Source of the DNA: Actinomycetota bacterium
Lineage (GTDB): Bacteria > Actinomycetota > Humimicrobiia > Hakubellales > JAMDDV01
Length of the DNA stretch: 64,000 bases
Reading direction: 5' to 3'
NCBI GenBank assembly: GCA_023488455.1
Contig: JAMDDV010000027.1
Location: forward strand, 1-64,000
Notes under the pieces: generated by a model
What the model saw: the letters and a program-made list of their open reading frames with translations, nothing else
Database searches by the model: none
Told to the model about the DNA's origin: nothing
Part shown: positions 45,165 through 52,590 of the stretch, in pieces
Position numbering within the stretch: position 1 is the first letter of the stretch
How the letters are laid out: every line of letters begins with the position of its first letter
Program-made: the position numbers and the translations under genes

Positions 45165-46484
45165 TTATTTCTTTGAAATTATAATTTTATCAGATACTTC
45201 TCTAACAAAACCGCTAATGCTCGCATGAATGTTGGACCCTATTGAGCCATTGGGTATTCTCGCTACTAAATCCCCCTTATTCACCATATCACCGACCTTA
45301 ACTGTAGGTTCAGATGGAGCACCTATGTGCTGTTTTAGCGGAAGATATACGGTATCCACAGATAATTCCTGTAGAACAAGCGGTGCAGGCACATCATATT
45401 TACTCAACCCAAGGCGATAAATAATCCTCCTTGTAGGTACCCTTCGAAACTCCCGAAGCGGTCTTATCTTTTGATCGGTTAAATGATAGGGGTTCTGCTT
45501 CCCTCTCTTTTGGAGCTCCGATTTGACTATCCTGATCATCTGCCTAACAGGAAGATATACTGGACAGGCATAGATTTCACAAACTCCACATTCCCTGCAG
45601 AGGTAAGCATGTGCCAGTGCATCCGCATCAAACTCGATACCGTTGCCCATAGCCTGCATTATCAGGTGCGGCTGAATATAGCTTCCCATCACATAATAAG
45701 GACATAAATCTGTGCAGTACCTGCAAAGATCACATTGAGGTGTTCTTTTGAAGACTCCACGTACTCCCAATCCCTCCCTGTTAACATTTATTGGATGATC
45801 GCTCGGAAGAACAATAACACCTTTTGTTGTTTTTGTAACAGGATCGTCAGAGTTTGCCACAGAACACATCATTGGTCCACCAGTGATTATGAAAAAATCC
45901 TCAAACTTACCATCGATTCTTTCAGCTAAAAGATCTCGCAAGAGAATCCCAACTGGAACCCTTAAAGTCACTGGCTCAAATACCTGACCTGCTATTGTCA
46001 AATATTTTTCAGTAACTGGCTGACCTTCAATAGCATAACTAACGTTTAATAATGACTCTGCATTCATTACGACAACACCAACCTCAAGTGGTAGACCACC
46101 AGCCGGTACAATTCGGCCAAGAATGTCGTAAATTAAAATGACTTCGTCACCTGCAGGATAATAATCATCAAGCTTAAAGATCCTGAACTCATACTTGTCC
46201 TGCAGTTCCTCCAGGCTTGCAAGTGCGCTTTTATACTTGGCCTTTATCCCAACTATGAGATCACTGGCACCTACGGTCTTTCGTGCAGCATCCGCAGCAC
46301 TAATTATCCGCTCCCCCTCTCGTTCAAGCAGTTGCTGATCAACGCGCAACAACGGTTCGCACTCTGCTGCATTAACAATAAGGGTGTCAACTTTTGATTG
46401 AAGCTTGACGTAAGTTGGGAAACCTGCACCGCCCGCCCCGACGACTCCAGCCTCCCTCACGACATCAACGAGATTTAAATCCAT
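45165..46484 (-). CDS. pduS: PduS-like Fe-S flavoprotein (RnfC-related)
   Basis: A 439-residue protein. GVVGAGGAGFPTYVKL is the NADH/FMN-type glycine-rich start of the RnfC fold, and AECEPLLRVDQ follows. Two Fe-S motifs lie at C251/C254/C257/C261 and C296/C299/C302/C307; the last spacing (four residues instead of three) is unusual. The C-terminus is a barrel-sandwich-like domain. In propanediol compartments PduS recycles B12 and moves electrons; no B12 diol dehydratase is encoded here, so redox shuttling through the neighbouring PduT-type trimer is inferred. Confidence 0.9.
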   Translation of the reverse strand: MDLNLVDVVREAGVVGAGGAGFPTYVKLQSKVDTLIVNAAECEPLLRVDQQLLEREGERIISAADAARKTVGASDLIVGIKAKYKSALASLEELQDKYEFRIFKLDDYYPAGDEVILIYDILGRIVPAGGLPLEVGVVVMNAESLLNVSYAIEGQPVTEKYLTIAGQVFEPVTLRVPVGILLRDLLAERIDGKFEDFFIITGGPMMCSVANSDDPVTKTTKGVIVLPSDHPINVNREGLGVRGVFKRTPQCDLCRYCTDLCPYYVMGSYIQPHLIMQAMGNGIEFDADALAHAYLCRECGVCEIYACPVYLPVRQMIRIVKSELQKRGKQNPYHLTDQKIRPLREFRRVPTRRIIYRLGLSKYDVPAPLVLQELSVDTVYLPLKQHIGAPSEPTVKVGDMVNKGDLVARIPNGSIGSNIHASISGFVREVSDKIIISKK

Positions 46485-46519
46485 AAATCTGCCTGGTGTT
46501 AATTTTGTCTACAAACTTT

Positions 46520-47944
46520 TTATTTAAGCGAAAGCGCTCCGGAAAGCATGACTCTGCGCTGTCTGGTAAATGTCTTTGCTGTTGTAAGTCCCTCTCCCGT
46601 GGGACCAGCGAGGGTCATGCTCATTGGTCCTTCACCTGTACCATCTCCATCAGTATGCGGACCGTTCGCAATAAATAGCGTAGTGTTAATAGCCCTTAAG
46701 AAATCGGTAATTCGATCAAGTCGGTTTGAATGAATGGAAGCAGTGTGTCCATAGCCATGTTCAAATCTTATGGCAAGTTCCTTTGCTTGATTATAATCTT
46801 TAGCCCTTACAATGGGCAGCACCGGCATCATCTGCTCGTGCTCGACGATCGGATGCGACGGATCCGACTCAAAAATGATCAGCTTGTAGCCATTTGAGAA
46901 GATCCCGGCATCTCTAAGGATGACATCGGCATCCTTGCCAATGTAATTTTTATTTATATGTCCTTCCTGAACAACAAGGTTAGTTATCCTGCTGGCCTCT
47001 TCACCCCTGGCAAGATAAGCTCCATTTTTTGTCATCTCGCGCATTAATTCATCAGCAATGGAATCGATCACTACAACTACTTTCTCGCATAAACATGGAA
47101 GGTTATTGTCAAATGGTGCACTGAAACATATATCCTTAGCAGCTTTTGCAATATTTGCAGTTTCATCAACTATCGAAACTGGGTTTCCAGGCCCTGCCCC
47201 AAGGGCTTTCTTCCCGCTCGATAGAGCAGCTTTTACAACTGCGCTTCCACCTGTCGCACAAACCACTTTCACCTTCTGATGCTTAAATGCTATCTCCACA
47301 TTTTTTATTGATACCTCTGAGCACGTTGTTATCAGATTATCAGGCGCGCCTGCTGCTTTTAGCGCCCTGTTCATTACCCTGATAGACTCAAGCGTACAAT
47401 CCTTGGCGCTTGGATGTGGAAGATAAACCACAGAATTACCCGCAGCAAGGATCATTATCGAATTATTGATTATCGTCGAGGTTGGATTGGTCACAGGAGT
47501 TACAGCAGCAACCACGCCAAAGGGCACATATTCTACTATCAGAGTGCCCTTGCTTCCTGTGATTATCTCAGGGGTCAATGACTCAACCCCCGCAGTTAAC
47601 CTTGAGTTCAATTCATTTTTTGCTATTTTATCTTCATATCGACCAATCTTTGTTTCATCAATCGCCAGACGCGCCAACCTTTCAGCTTCCATCAAGCCTG
47701 CTTCGCACATCGCCTGCTCAAATTTTTTCCTGGCATCCAATCCCATAGTTTCATATCTTCTTTGGGCCATAAATGCAGCATCTATTGCTTCATCTATGGT
47801 GGCAAAAATTCCAAGTTCACCAGATGGACCAAAAGACGCTGCCGGGGCTGCGCTCTGAGCTGTGCTTATGCCCTGATAGGAAGCACGAACTCCAGCCAAA
47901 ACCTGTTTTACTATCTCCTCAACCTTTTTTTCATCTATCTCCAT
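46520..47944 (-). CDS. CoA-acylating aldehyde dehydrogenase of the microcompartment (PduP/EutE-like)
   Basis: A 474-residue enzyme turning an aldehyde into acyl-CoA with NAD+. The Rossmann region shows VAAVTPVTNPTSTI and CATGGSAVVKAA; FDNNLPCLCEKVV has the catalytic cysteine (C284). Residues 1-20 form an amphipathic helix (EKKVEEIVKQVLAGV) joined by an Ala/Ser-rich linker, which fits a shell-targeting peptide. Core enzyme with PduL. Confidence 0.94.
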   Translation of the reverse strand: MEIDEKKVEEIVKQVLAGVRASYQGISTAQSAAPAASFGPSGELGIFATIDEAIDAAFMAQRRYETMGLDARKKFEQAMCEAGLMEAERLARLAIDETKIGRYEDKIAKNELNSRLTAGVESLTPEIITGSKGTLIVEYVPFGVVAAVTPVTNPTSTIINNSIMILAAGNSVVYLPHPSAKDCTLESIRVMNRALKAAGAPDNLITTCSEVSIKNVEIAFKHQKVKVVCATGGSAVVKAALSSGKKALGAGPGNPVSIVDETANIAKAAKDICFSAPFDNNLPCLCEKVVVVIDSIADELMREMTKNGAYLARGEEASRITNLVVQEGHINKNYIGKDADVILRDAGIFSNGYKLIIFESDPSHPIVEHEQMMPVLPIVRAKDYNQAKELAIRFEHGYGHTASIHSNRLDRITDFLRAINTTLFIANGPHTDGDGTGEGPMSMTLAGPTGEGLTTAKTFTRQRRVMLSGALSLK

Positions 47945-47956
47945 GGGGCCTCACTT

Positions 47957-48730
47957 TCAAACTATCCTGATTATGACTCCAGACTTCGCAGCAACTTCCT
48001 TAGCAATGTCTGTTACCTGCGAACCAGATGGAATCTCTATTTCCTTTTGATTATTTAATAATGCATCCTCCACATCCCGCGCAGTCAATATCACCTTCCT
48101 ATCCTGCTTTGCAGCTGGTATTTTGGCAGACTGCTGCGTTATCGTTGCCAAAACCGCGGACCTAAGTTCCTTTGCCTCCACAAGGGTTATTCCGAACGAT
48201 TCAAGTGCGTCTAACCTTTTATCTATCTCCTCAAGAAGGACTGGTGGTCCAGTAGAAAGTCCGACGCATGCGCAGTTTGATAATTTTGGATCAGCTGAGT
48301 TCCTGACAGCTATGACCGGCTTATTAAGCATACATCCCTGGAATATTAAGCTCGTTATTGCAGAATCACTGATCACATTTGATAATTTCATCGCTGTATT
48401 ACGGGTTAAAATTGGAATAATTACAATATCAACTCTTGTTATAAGCGAATTTACATTAAAAAATGTGCCTTCCTGATAAATCTCATCGCTACCTGTTATC
48501 TGTCTAACTTTATCCTCTCCAATGATATGAGCTGCAGTTCTGGTAAGCACTGATATAATCTTAAAACCATCGTCACGTAAATTAGCAACTTGATCAACAC
48601 ATGTTTCAAACTCCTGATGTCCCCCTGTAAAGAGGGCGAGGATTTTCTCCTTTCTTGATGGTTTTCTCAAAACGTTAAGCTGCCTGATGACCTCTTCCAC
48701 TATAAGGCGTATTAGTGTTTCCTGATCCAT
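47957..48730 (-). CDS. Microcompartment-associated flavoprotein
   Basis: A 257-residue protein. After an N-terminal amphipathic helix (LIRLIVEEVIRQL) comes a flavoprotein-type Rossmann domain: ILALFTGGHQEFETCVDQV, VDIVIIPILTRNTAMKLSNVISDS and KPVIAVRNSADP. The fold is that of FMN-dependent cysteine decarboxylases, but related genes occur in several compartment loci with unknown role. It lies between PduL and the aldehyde dehydrogenase. The helix suggests it is inside the shell. Confidence 0.82.
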   Translation of the reverse strand: MDQETLIRLIVEEVIRQLNVLRKPSRKEKILALFTGGHQEFETCVDQVANLRDDGFKIISVLTRTAAHIIGEDKVRQITGSDEIYQEGTFFNVNSLITRVDIVIIPILTRNTAMKLSNVISDSAITSLIFQGCMLNKPVIAVRNSADPKLSNCACVGLSTGPPVLLEEIDKRLDALESFGITLVEAKELRSAVLATITQQSAKIPAAKQDRKVILTARDVEDALLNNQKEIEIPSGSQVTDIAKEVAAKSGVIIRIV

Positions 48731-48741
48731 TTTTTATGCAC

Positions 48742-49404
48742 CTACCTGACCAACTCAGCATAAGTACCACACATCACATCTGCTGCATTTGCATCATCGG
48801 TGTCAACGTGCATCTCAAGCACAGAACCTGGGATCACGCGAACCTGAACATTTTTAAATATGGTTTCTTTTTCACCGGGAATTCTAACAGTAACGATATC
48901 CTCATCCTTAATCCCAAGCCTCTTTGCAGCAGATTCATCACAGTGAATATGCCGGTTAGCTCTTATAGCTCCTTCGCTCAAGTTAACTGACCCCTTTGGC
49001 CCAACCAGTACGATTGAGGCAGAACTCTTTAGATCTCCTGAAGGGCGAACAGGAGCATCAACCCCGAGAATTATGCAGTCCGTCCTTGTAAGTTCAACCT
49101 GGGTCTGTTTCCGAAGTGGAGCTAAAATCCTCACATCGGAAATACTTCTGAGGCGCTTGCCGACCACAGTGACTACTTCATTTGCCGCAAAGTTACCCGG
49201 CTGGCTTAGGTCACTTTTCCTGGTGAGTTCATATCCCTCACCGTAAAGCTTATCAAGGTCTTCCCGGCTTAAATGGGCATGCCTTACCGAAACTCCAATC
49301 GGTATCCTATTATCAGCTTCAACCTCTCTGACAGGAGCCTCCTTTTGAGAAACCAATCGGAGCACTTCTTCAGTGATCTTTTGAATTAATTGGGTTTCTT
49401 CCAA
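48742..49404 (-). CDS. pduL: Phosphate propanoyltransferase PduL
   Basis: A 220-residue phosphotransacylase that makes acyl-phosphate and free CoA. IPIGVSVRHAHLS (H42, H44) opens the first beta-barrel domain; RANRHIHCDESAAKRLGI and VLEMHVDTDDANAA follow, with zinc-binding histidines. The 20-residue N-terminal helix (LIQKITEEVLRLV) is the known type of targeting peptide. It would recycle CoA for the aldehyde dehydrogenase. No acetate kinase is in the window. Confidence 0.96.
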   Translation of the reverse strand: MEETQLIQKITEEVLRLVSQKEAPVREVEADNRIPIGVSVRHAHLSREDLDKLYGEGYELTRKSDLSQPGNFAANEVVTVVGKRLRSISDVRILAPLRKQTQVELTRTDCIILGVDAPVRPSGDLKSSASIVLVGPKGSVNLSEGAIRANRHIHCDESAAKRLGIKDEDIVTVRIPGEKETIFKNVQVRVIPGSVLEMHVDTDDANAADVMCGTYAELVR

Positions 49405-49440
49405 TCCAAGATACTCCCTAAAACAAATAAAGAATAAGCA

Positions 49441-49467
49441 GACTTACGCGCTTTCTTGCGCAAAGTC
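49441..49467 (-). repeat. Hairpin between the shell hexamer genes and pduL
   Basis: In the transcript, GACTTTGCGC and GCGCGTAAGTC pair around AAGAAA, with one wobble and one bulge. It is followed by a stretch rich in U (TTATTCTTTATTTGTTTT) before pduL. It looks like a leaky terminator or stabiliser that would make shell protein exceed enzyme. Confidence 0.6.
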
Positions 49468-49498
49468 ATCTACTAAACTTAAATTACAGAATTCGCTA

Positions 49499-49774
49499 CT
49501 ATCTTCCGGGTAATATCTTATCAACGTCGGTGTGTGGTCTTGGGATCACGTGCACTGACACCAGCTCGCCAACCTTTTTCGCTGCTGCGGCACCGGCATC
49601 AACTGCTGCCTTGACAGCACCAACATCACCCTGGACTATGACGCTCACAAGTCCAGATCCGACCCTCTCGCTGCCTATCAAGGTGACATTTGCAGCCTTG
49701 ACCATAGCATCAGCAGCTTCCACTGCAGGGACATATCCCCTTGTCTCGATCAGACCAATAGCCTCTCCAACCAT
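49499..49774 (-). CDS. Microcompartment shell hexamer protein BMC-H, copy 2
   Basis: A 91-residue single BMC domain: [34 protein letters not shown], then [21 protein letters not shown] and [19 protein letters not shown]. Six copies form the flat shell tile with a central pore. It is a close copy of the neighbour at 49805; stretches of about 100 bases differ at only a few positions. Confidence 0.97.
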   Translation of the reverse strand: MVGEAIGLIETRGYVPAVEAADAMVKAANVTLIGSERVGSGLVSVIVQGDVGAVKAAVDAGAAAAKKVGELVSVHVIPRPHTDVDKILPGR

Positions 49775-49804
49775 TTTCTAATTCTCCTCTACTATTTCTC
49801 TTAA

Positions 49805-50098
49805 TTACTTTGCTTCTGCTTTCTTTTGCCTGGGCAATATCTTGTCCAGCTCCGCGTGTGGTCTTGGGATCACGTGCACTGACACCAGCTCGCCAACCTT
49901 CTTCGCTGCTGCGGCGCCGGCATCAACTGCTGCCTTGACAGCACCAACATCACCCTGGACAATCGCAGTAACAAGACCAGACCCAACTCTCTCCTGGCCA
50001 ATTAAGGTGACATTTGCAGCCTTGACCATAGCATCAGCAGCTTCCACGTTGGGCACATATCCCCTTGTCTCAATTAGACCAATAGCCTCATTTGGCAT
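49805..50098 (-). CDS. Microcompartment shell hexamer protein BMC-H, copy 1
   Basis: A 97-residue BMC domain nearly identical to the next gene, but with TAIVQGD instead of SVIVQGD near the pore-side strand, AELD for TDVD, and a lysine-rich tail (QKKAEAK). The differences could tune sheet contacts. AGGAGG-like ribosome site precedes it. Confidence 0.97.
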   Translation of the reverse strand: MPNEAIGLIETRGYVPNVEAADAMVKAANVTLIGQERVGSGLVTAIVQGDVGAVKAAVDAGAAAAKKVGELVSVHVIPRPHAELDKILPRQKKAEAK

Positions 50099-50125
50099 AA
50101 TAGTTTCCTCCTTTTCTCCTTTTAG

Positions 50126-50437
50126 CTATACGGCCTTAACTTTGCCTTCTTTTACCTTCTCAAAAAGGCTCTTGTCCACCTCTATGTAGTCAACAATCGC
50201 CATAACAACAGCATCAACGGATTTGCCCTGGGTATCAACAGTTGCCCTTGCAGAGCTCCCCGTAACAACCAGGACGACCTCACCCACACCAGCGCCAACT
50301 GTATCAACAGCCACGACAAACGGGTCCACCACGTTACCTTCGAGGTCCAGCGATTTAACTATAAGAAGTTTTGAGCCAACTAACTTTTCGTTTTTTCTGG
50401 TAGCAACTACCGTTCCAACAACCCTGCCTAAATTCAT
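50126..50437 (-). CDS. Microcompartment vertex pentamer protein BMC-P 3 (EutN/CcmL)
   Basis: A 103-residue OB-like beta barrel: MNLGRVVGTVVATRKNEKLVGSKLLIVKSLD, DTVGAGVGEVVLVVTGSSAR and DAVVMAIVDYIEVD. Five copies cap each shell vertex. This copy keeps the classic GSSAR motif that the two others have lost. Four-base overlap with the gene upstream. Confidence 0.95.
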   Translation of the reverse strand: MNLGRVVGTVVATRKNEKLVGSKLLIVKSLDLEGNVVDPFVVAVDTVGAGVGEVVLVVTGSSARATVDTQGKSVDAVVMAIVDYIEVDKSLFEKVKEGKVKAV

Positions 50438-50757
50438 CCCTCGCCTCTTATCAAAACTTTACCTGAGTTTACCTTATTAAGTGACTTACTATCAACATTA
50501 TAATAGTCCAGTATACCGACAACGCAGCTTCGCACGGGTGTGCTCTCTATCCCGATCATCTCGCTTGCCACATCGCCATCCATGCAAACAAGAACAATCT
50601 CGCCTGCCCTGGGACCAATTGTATCAATCGTGGTCTGCGTCCTTCCAATCGGCTTCCCATCAAGATCGATGGGCTGAATGGCCAGAATTTTGGAATTCTG
50701 AATCCGTTCAAACTTGCAGGTAGAAACAACGGTACCAATAACCCTTGCTAAAATCAT
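50434..50757 (-). CDS. Microcompartment vertex pentamer protein BMC-P 2
   Basis: A 107-residue EutN/CcmL-type protein: MILARVIGTVVSTCKFERIQNSKILAIQPIDLDGKP, IDTIGPRAGEIVLVCMDGDVA and CVVGILDYYNVDS. Two cysteines (TCK, VCMDG) are unusual. It overlaps both neighbouring pentamer genes by four bases. Confidence 0.93.
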   Translation of the reverse strand: MILARVIGTVVSTCKFERIQNSKILAIQPIDLDGKPIGRTQTTIDTIGPRAGEIVLVCMDGDVASEMIGIESTPVRSCVVGILDYYNVDSKSLNKVNSGKVLIRGEG

Positions 50758-51074
50758 TCTAAAATCTCCACAAGTTCTCCTTCTGTCCCTTCTTCCGTGG
50801 GAACCGATTCAATATCAACTGTATCCACAATACCCACAATTGCTGCATCGCAGGGTACCTGAACAGGCAAAAAAGGCCAGCTTCCCTCCCGGCTGTCCAC
50901 GTAGAGAACAGTATTACCTATGCCTGAGCCTACGGTATCAGCGGCAACCACAGGCTTAAAATTGGGTTTTTTAGTTATCAAATCTATGGGCTGAACGATC
51001 AAAAGCTTCTTACCCTCTAAAGTATCAACTTTTCTCGTCGCAACTACATCGCCGATTACAACTGCAAGAAACAT
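50754..51074 (-). CDS. Microcompartment vertex pentamer protein BMC-P 1
   Basis: A 106-residue EutN/CcmL-type protein: MFLAVVIGDVVATRKVDTLEGKKLLIVQPIDLITKKPN, DTVGSGIGNTVLYVDSREGSWPF and AAIVGIVDTVDIES. The usual GSSAR loop is replaced by DSREGSW. The start overlaps the stop of the upstream TIGR04076-like gene by one base. Confidence 0.93.
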   Translation of the reverse strand: MFLAVVIGDVVATRKVDTLEGKKLLIVQPIDLITKKPNFKPVVAADTVGSGIGNTVLYVDSREGSWPFLPVQVPCDAAIVGIVDTVDIESVPTEEGTEGELVEILE

Positions 51075-51577
51075 TACTTCCCCGTCTCCTCAAGCATCTT
51101 CTTGGAGATACTTGTTATCAACTCCCTGAGCTTTCCCTCATCTGCTGACGTGCTCTGACCTGCCTGCATTGAGCAAGCACCACATGCCTGACAGGCAGGT
51201 GATCTTGGTATGTAGCTGACCTCAGGCTTAACTTCCTGATACGTGCTGACCTCTTTCTCTGGCTCAGTGGATACTTCTCTTCTGGAAGGAAACTTCTCGC
51301 TGATTTTAAAAGTAACCTTACCACCAGGAGTAAGGAGATCACCAATATCAGAGCACTGCATGTAACCTACACCTGACTCATTGGACAGTCCAAGTGATTT
51401 TGGGTCAGTACCCATCTGAATGGTAAGCAAAACGGGCATCAGTGATGAAAGGGCAAAATAACACAGGTTCTCTCCAACTACGCACACATTCTCAGTAACT
51501 TCCCAGACATTACCTGCTTTAAGTCCCGCAAGGCATCTACCGGTAACCTCTACTATCTCTATGGTGAGCCTTTTCAT
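51074..51577 (-). CDS. TIGR04076-like protein with CxxCxxC motif and C-terminal helix (candidate new microcompartment cargo)
   Basis: A 167-residue protein, first of the shell operon. Residues 1-93 resemble the TIGR04076 domain (IEIVEVTGRCLAGLKAGNVWEV, FALSSLMPVLLTIQMG, YMQCSDIGD). A flexible acidic linker (94-127) leads to C129-x2-C132-x2-C135 (CQACGACS), then a Gly/Ser/Gln spacer and an amphipathic helix at 147-164 (LRELITSISKKMLEE). A helix on a flexible linker at a protein end is the standard form of a shell-targeting peptide. The cysteines could bind Fe-S or another metal. The domain's biochemical role is unknown. Confidence 0.75.
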   Translation of the reverse strand: MKRLTIEIVEVTGRCLAGLKAGNVWEVTENVCVVGENLCYFALSSLMPVLLTIQMGTDPKSLGLSNESGVGYMQCSDIGDLLTPGGKVTFKISEKFPSRREVSTEPEKEVSTYQEVKPEVSYIPRSPACQACGACSMQAGQSTSADEGKLRELITSISKKMLEETGK

Positions 51578-51957
51578 AAAAACCTCTTCTGCCTAAAATT
51601 GCCTAAGAATGCTCGTTATTGCACTATCATAACATACAAATAAATGGCAAAAAACCATTTTATTTAATGAAGATTATATCATTTACTCATTTTATTAAAA
51701 GAAAAATAGCAAAACTTGAAATTAATATATAACCAAAATAGTTATATTAATAATATACATATGTGCTATTTAATAGCTGGTGGAAAACCCAACCTGCCTT
51801 GATTTAATCTCACTAAAAGAATGTGCCTCATAGATACTTCTTATTTTCTATACCAAAGATAATAGCGTTCTTTTACTTTGTGAATATCTTATCGATATAG
51901 TATTGACATACCATATGTTTATCGATATGATATTGTAAAACAAAATTGGAGATCAAA
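51578..51957. other. AT-rich intergenic region between the microcompartment operon and an AbrB/PIN pair
   Basis: The 368 bases to 51945 hold no gene I can support. Present are a near-palindrome ATTAATATATAAC (51721-51733) / GTTATATTAAT (51741-51751) and a minus-strand TATAAT (51678-51673) that lacks a good -35 box; either could serve the microcompartment operon. The right end carries the TA promoter described separately. Confidence 0.4.
51889..51935 (+). promoter_or_regulatory. Promoter and twin operators of the AbrB/PIN pair at 51958
   Basis: TTGACA (51903-51908) and TATGAT (51926-51931) with a 17-base spacer form a strong promoter. Two near-identical 17-base repeats, TTATCGATATAGTATTG (51889-51905) and TTATCGATATGATATTG (51919-51935), lie exactly 30 bases apart and overlap the -35 and -10 boxes. 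Three helical turns between sites would suit cooperative binding by the antitoxin. Confidence 0.75.
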
Positions 51958-52164
51958 ATGATAACAATAACTGTTTCCCCAAAATATCAAGTAGTAATTC
52001 CAAAAGAAATACGTCAAAATCTAAAACTGAGACCAGGCCAAAAATTGCAGGTAATTCAAGCAGGCGACAGAATCGAATTTATTCTTCTTAAAAATATCAA
52101 AGATGCACGCGGGTTTCTCAAAGGTATGGACACTGATATTAAAAGGGAAGGAGACAGACTATGA
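51958..52164 (+). CDS. AbrB-type antitoxin
   Basis: A 68-residue protein: TITVSPKYQVVIPKEIRQNLKLRPGQKLQVI is the swapped-hairpin DNA-binding domain, and the tail FLKGMDTDIKREGDRL would contact the toxin. GGAGATC precedes ATG 51958; TTG 51946 is an alternative. The stop overlaps the toxin start (ATGA). Confidence 0.9.
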   Translation: MITITVSPKYQVVIPKEIRQNLKLRPGQKLQVIQAGDRIEFILLKNIKDARGFLKGMDTDIKREGDRL

Positions 52165-52535
52165 ATTTAGTCGATTCGTCCGGTTGGTTGGAATATTTTA
52201 CTGATGGGAAAAATGCAGAATTCTTTGCACCTGTAATTGAAAATACTGAAGAACTTATTACATCGACAATTAATCTTTATGAGGTATATAAGAAGATACT
52301 TATAGAAAAAGATGGGAACACTGCACTTCAAGCAGCAGCCTTAATGCAGCAACCAAGAGTAATTGAGATCACTTCTTCAATTGCAATTCAAGCTGCAAAA
52401 ATAAGTTATGAATTAAAAATACCAATGGCTGATAGTTTAATATATGCGACTGCAATCATTTATGGTGCTACAGTATGGACCCAAGATGCTGATTTTAAAG
52501 ATTTAGAAGGAGTGAAATATTTTAAAAACAACTAG
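52161..52535 (+). CDS. VapC-type PIN toxin
   Basis: A 124-residue PIN protein: NLVDSSGWLEYF (D5), TINLYEVYK (glutamate), IPMADSLIYATA (aspartate) and WTQDADF (last aspartate). The acidic site is complete. It is translated by ATGA coupling to the AbrB antitoxin. Confidence 0.9.
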   Translation: MNLVDSSGWLEYFTDGKNAEFFAPVIENTEELITSTINLYEVYKKILIEKDGNTALQAAALMQQPRVIEITSSIAIQAAKISYELKIPMADSLIYATAIIYGATVWTQDADFKDLEGVKYFKNN

Positions 52536-52590
52536 TTTTTACTCAATCCTGACACCGGATAAGCTTTACTGCCGATATATAATCGTTATA

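Noticed and set aside
45165..46484. RnfC subunit of an Rnf complex
   Set aside because: No other rnf genes are present, and the location beside a PduT-type trimer fits PduS.
47957..48730. Dipicolinate synthase B-like enzyme
   Set aside because: The flavoprotein fold is shared, but the N-terminal targeting helix and the place between pduL and the aldehyde dehydrogenase point to a compartment protein.
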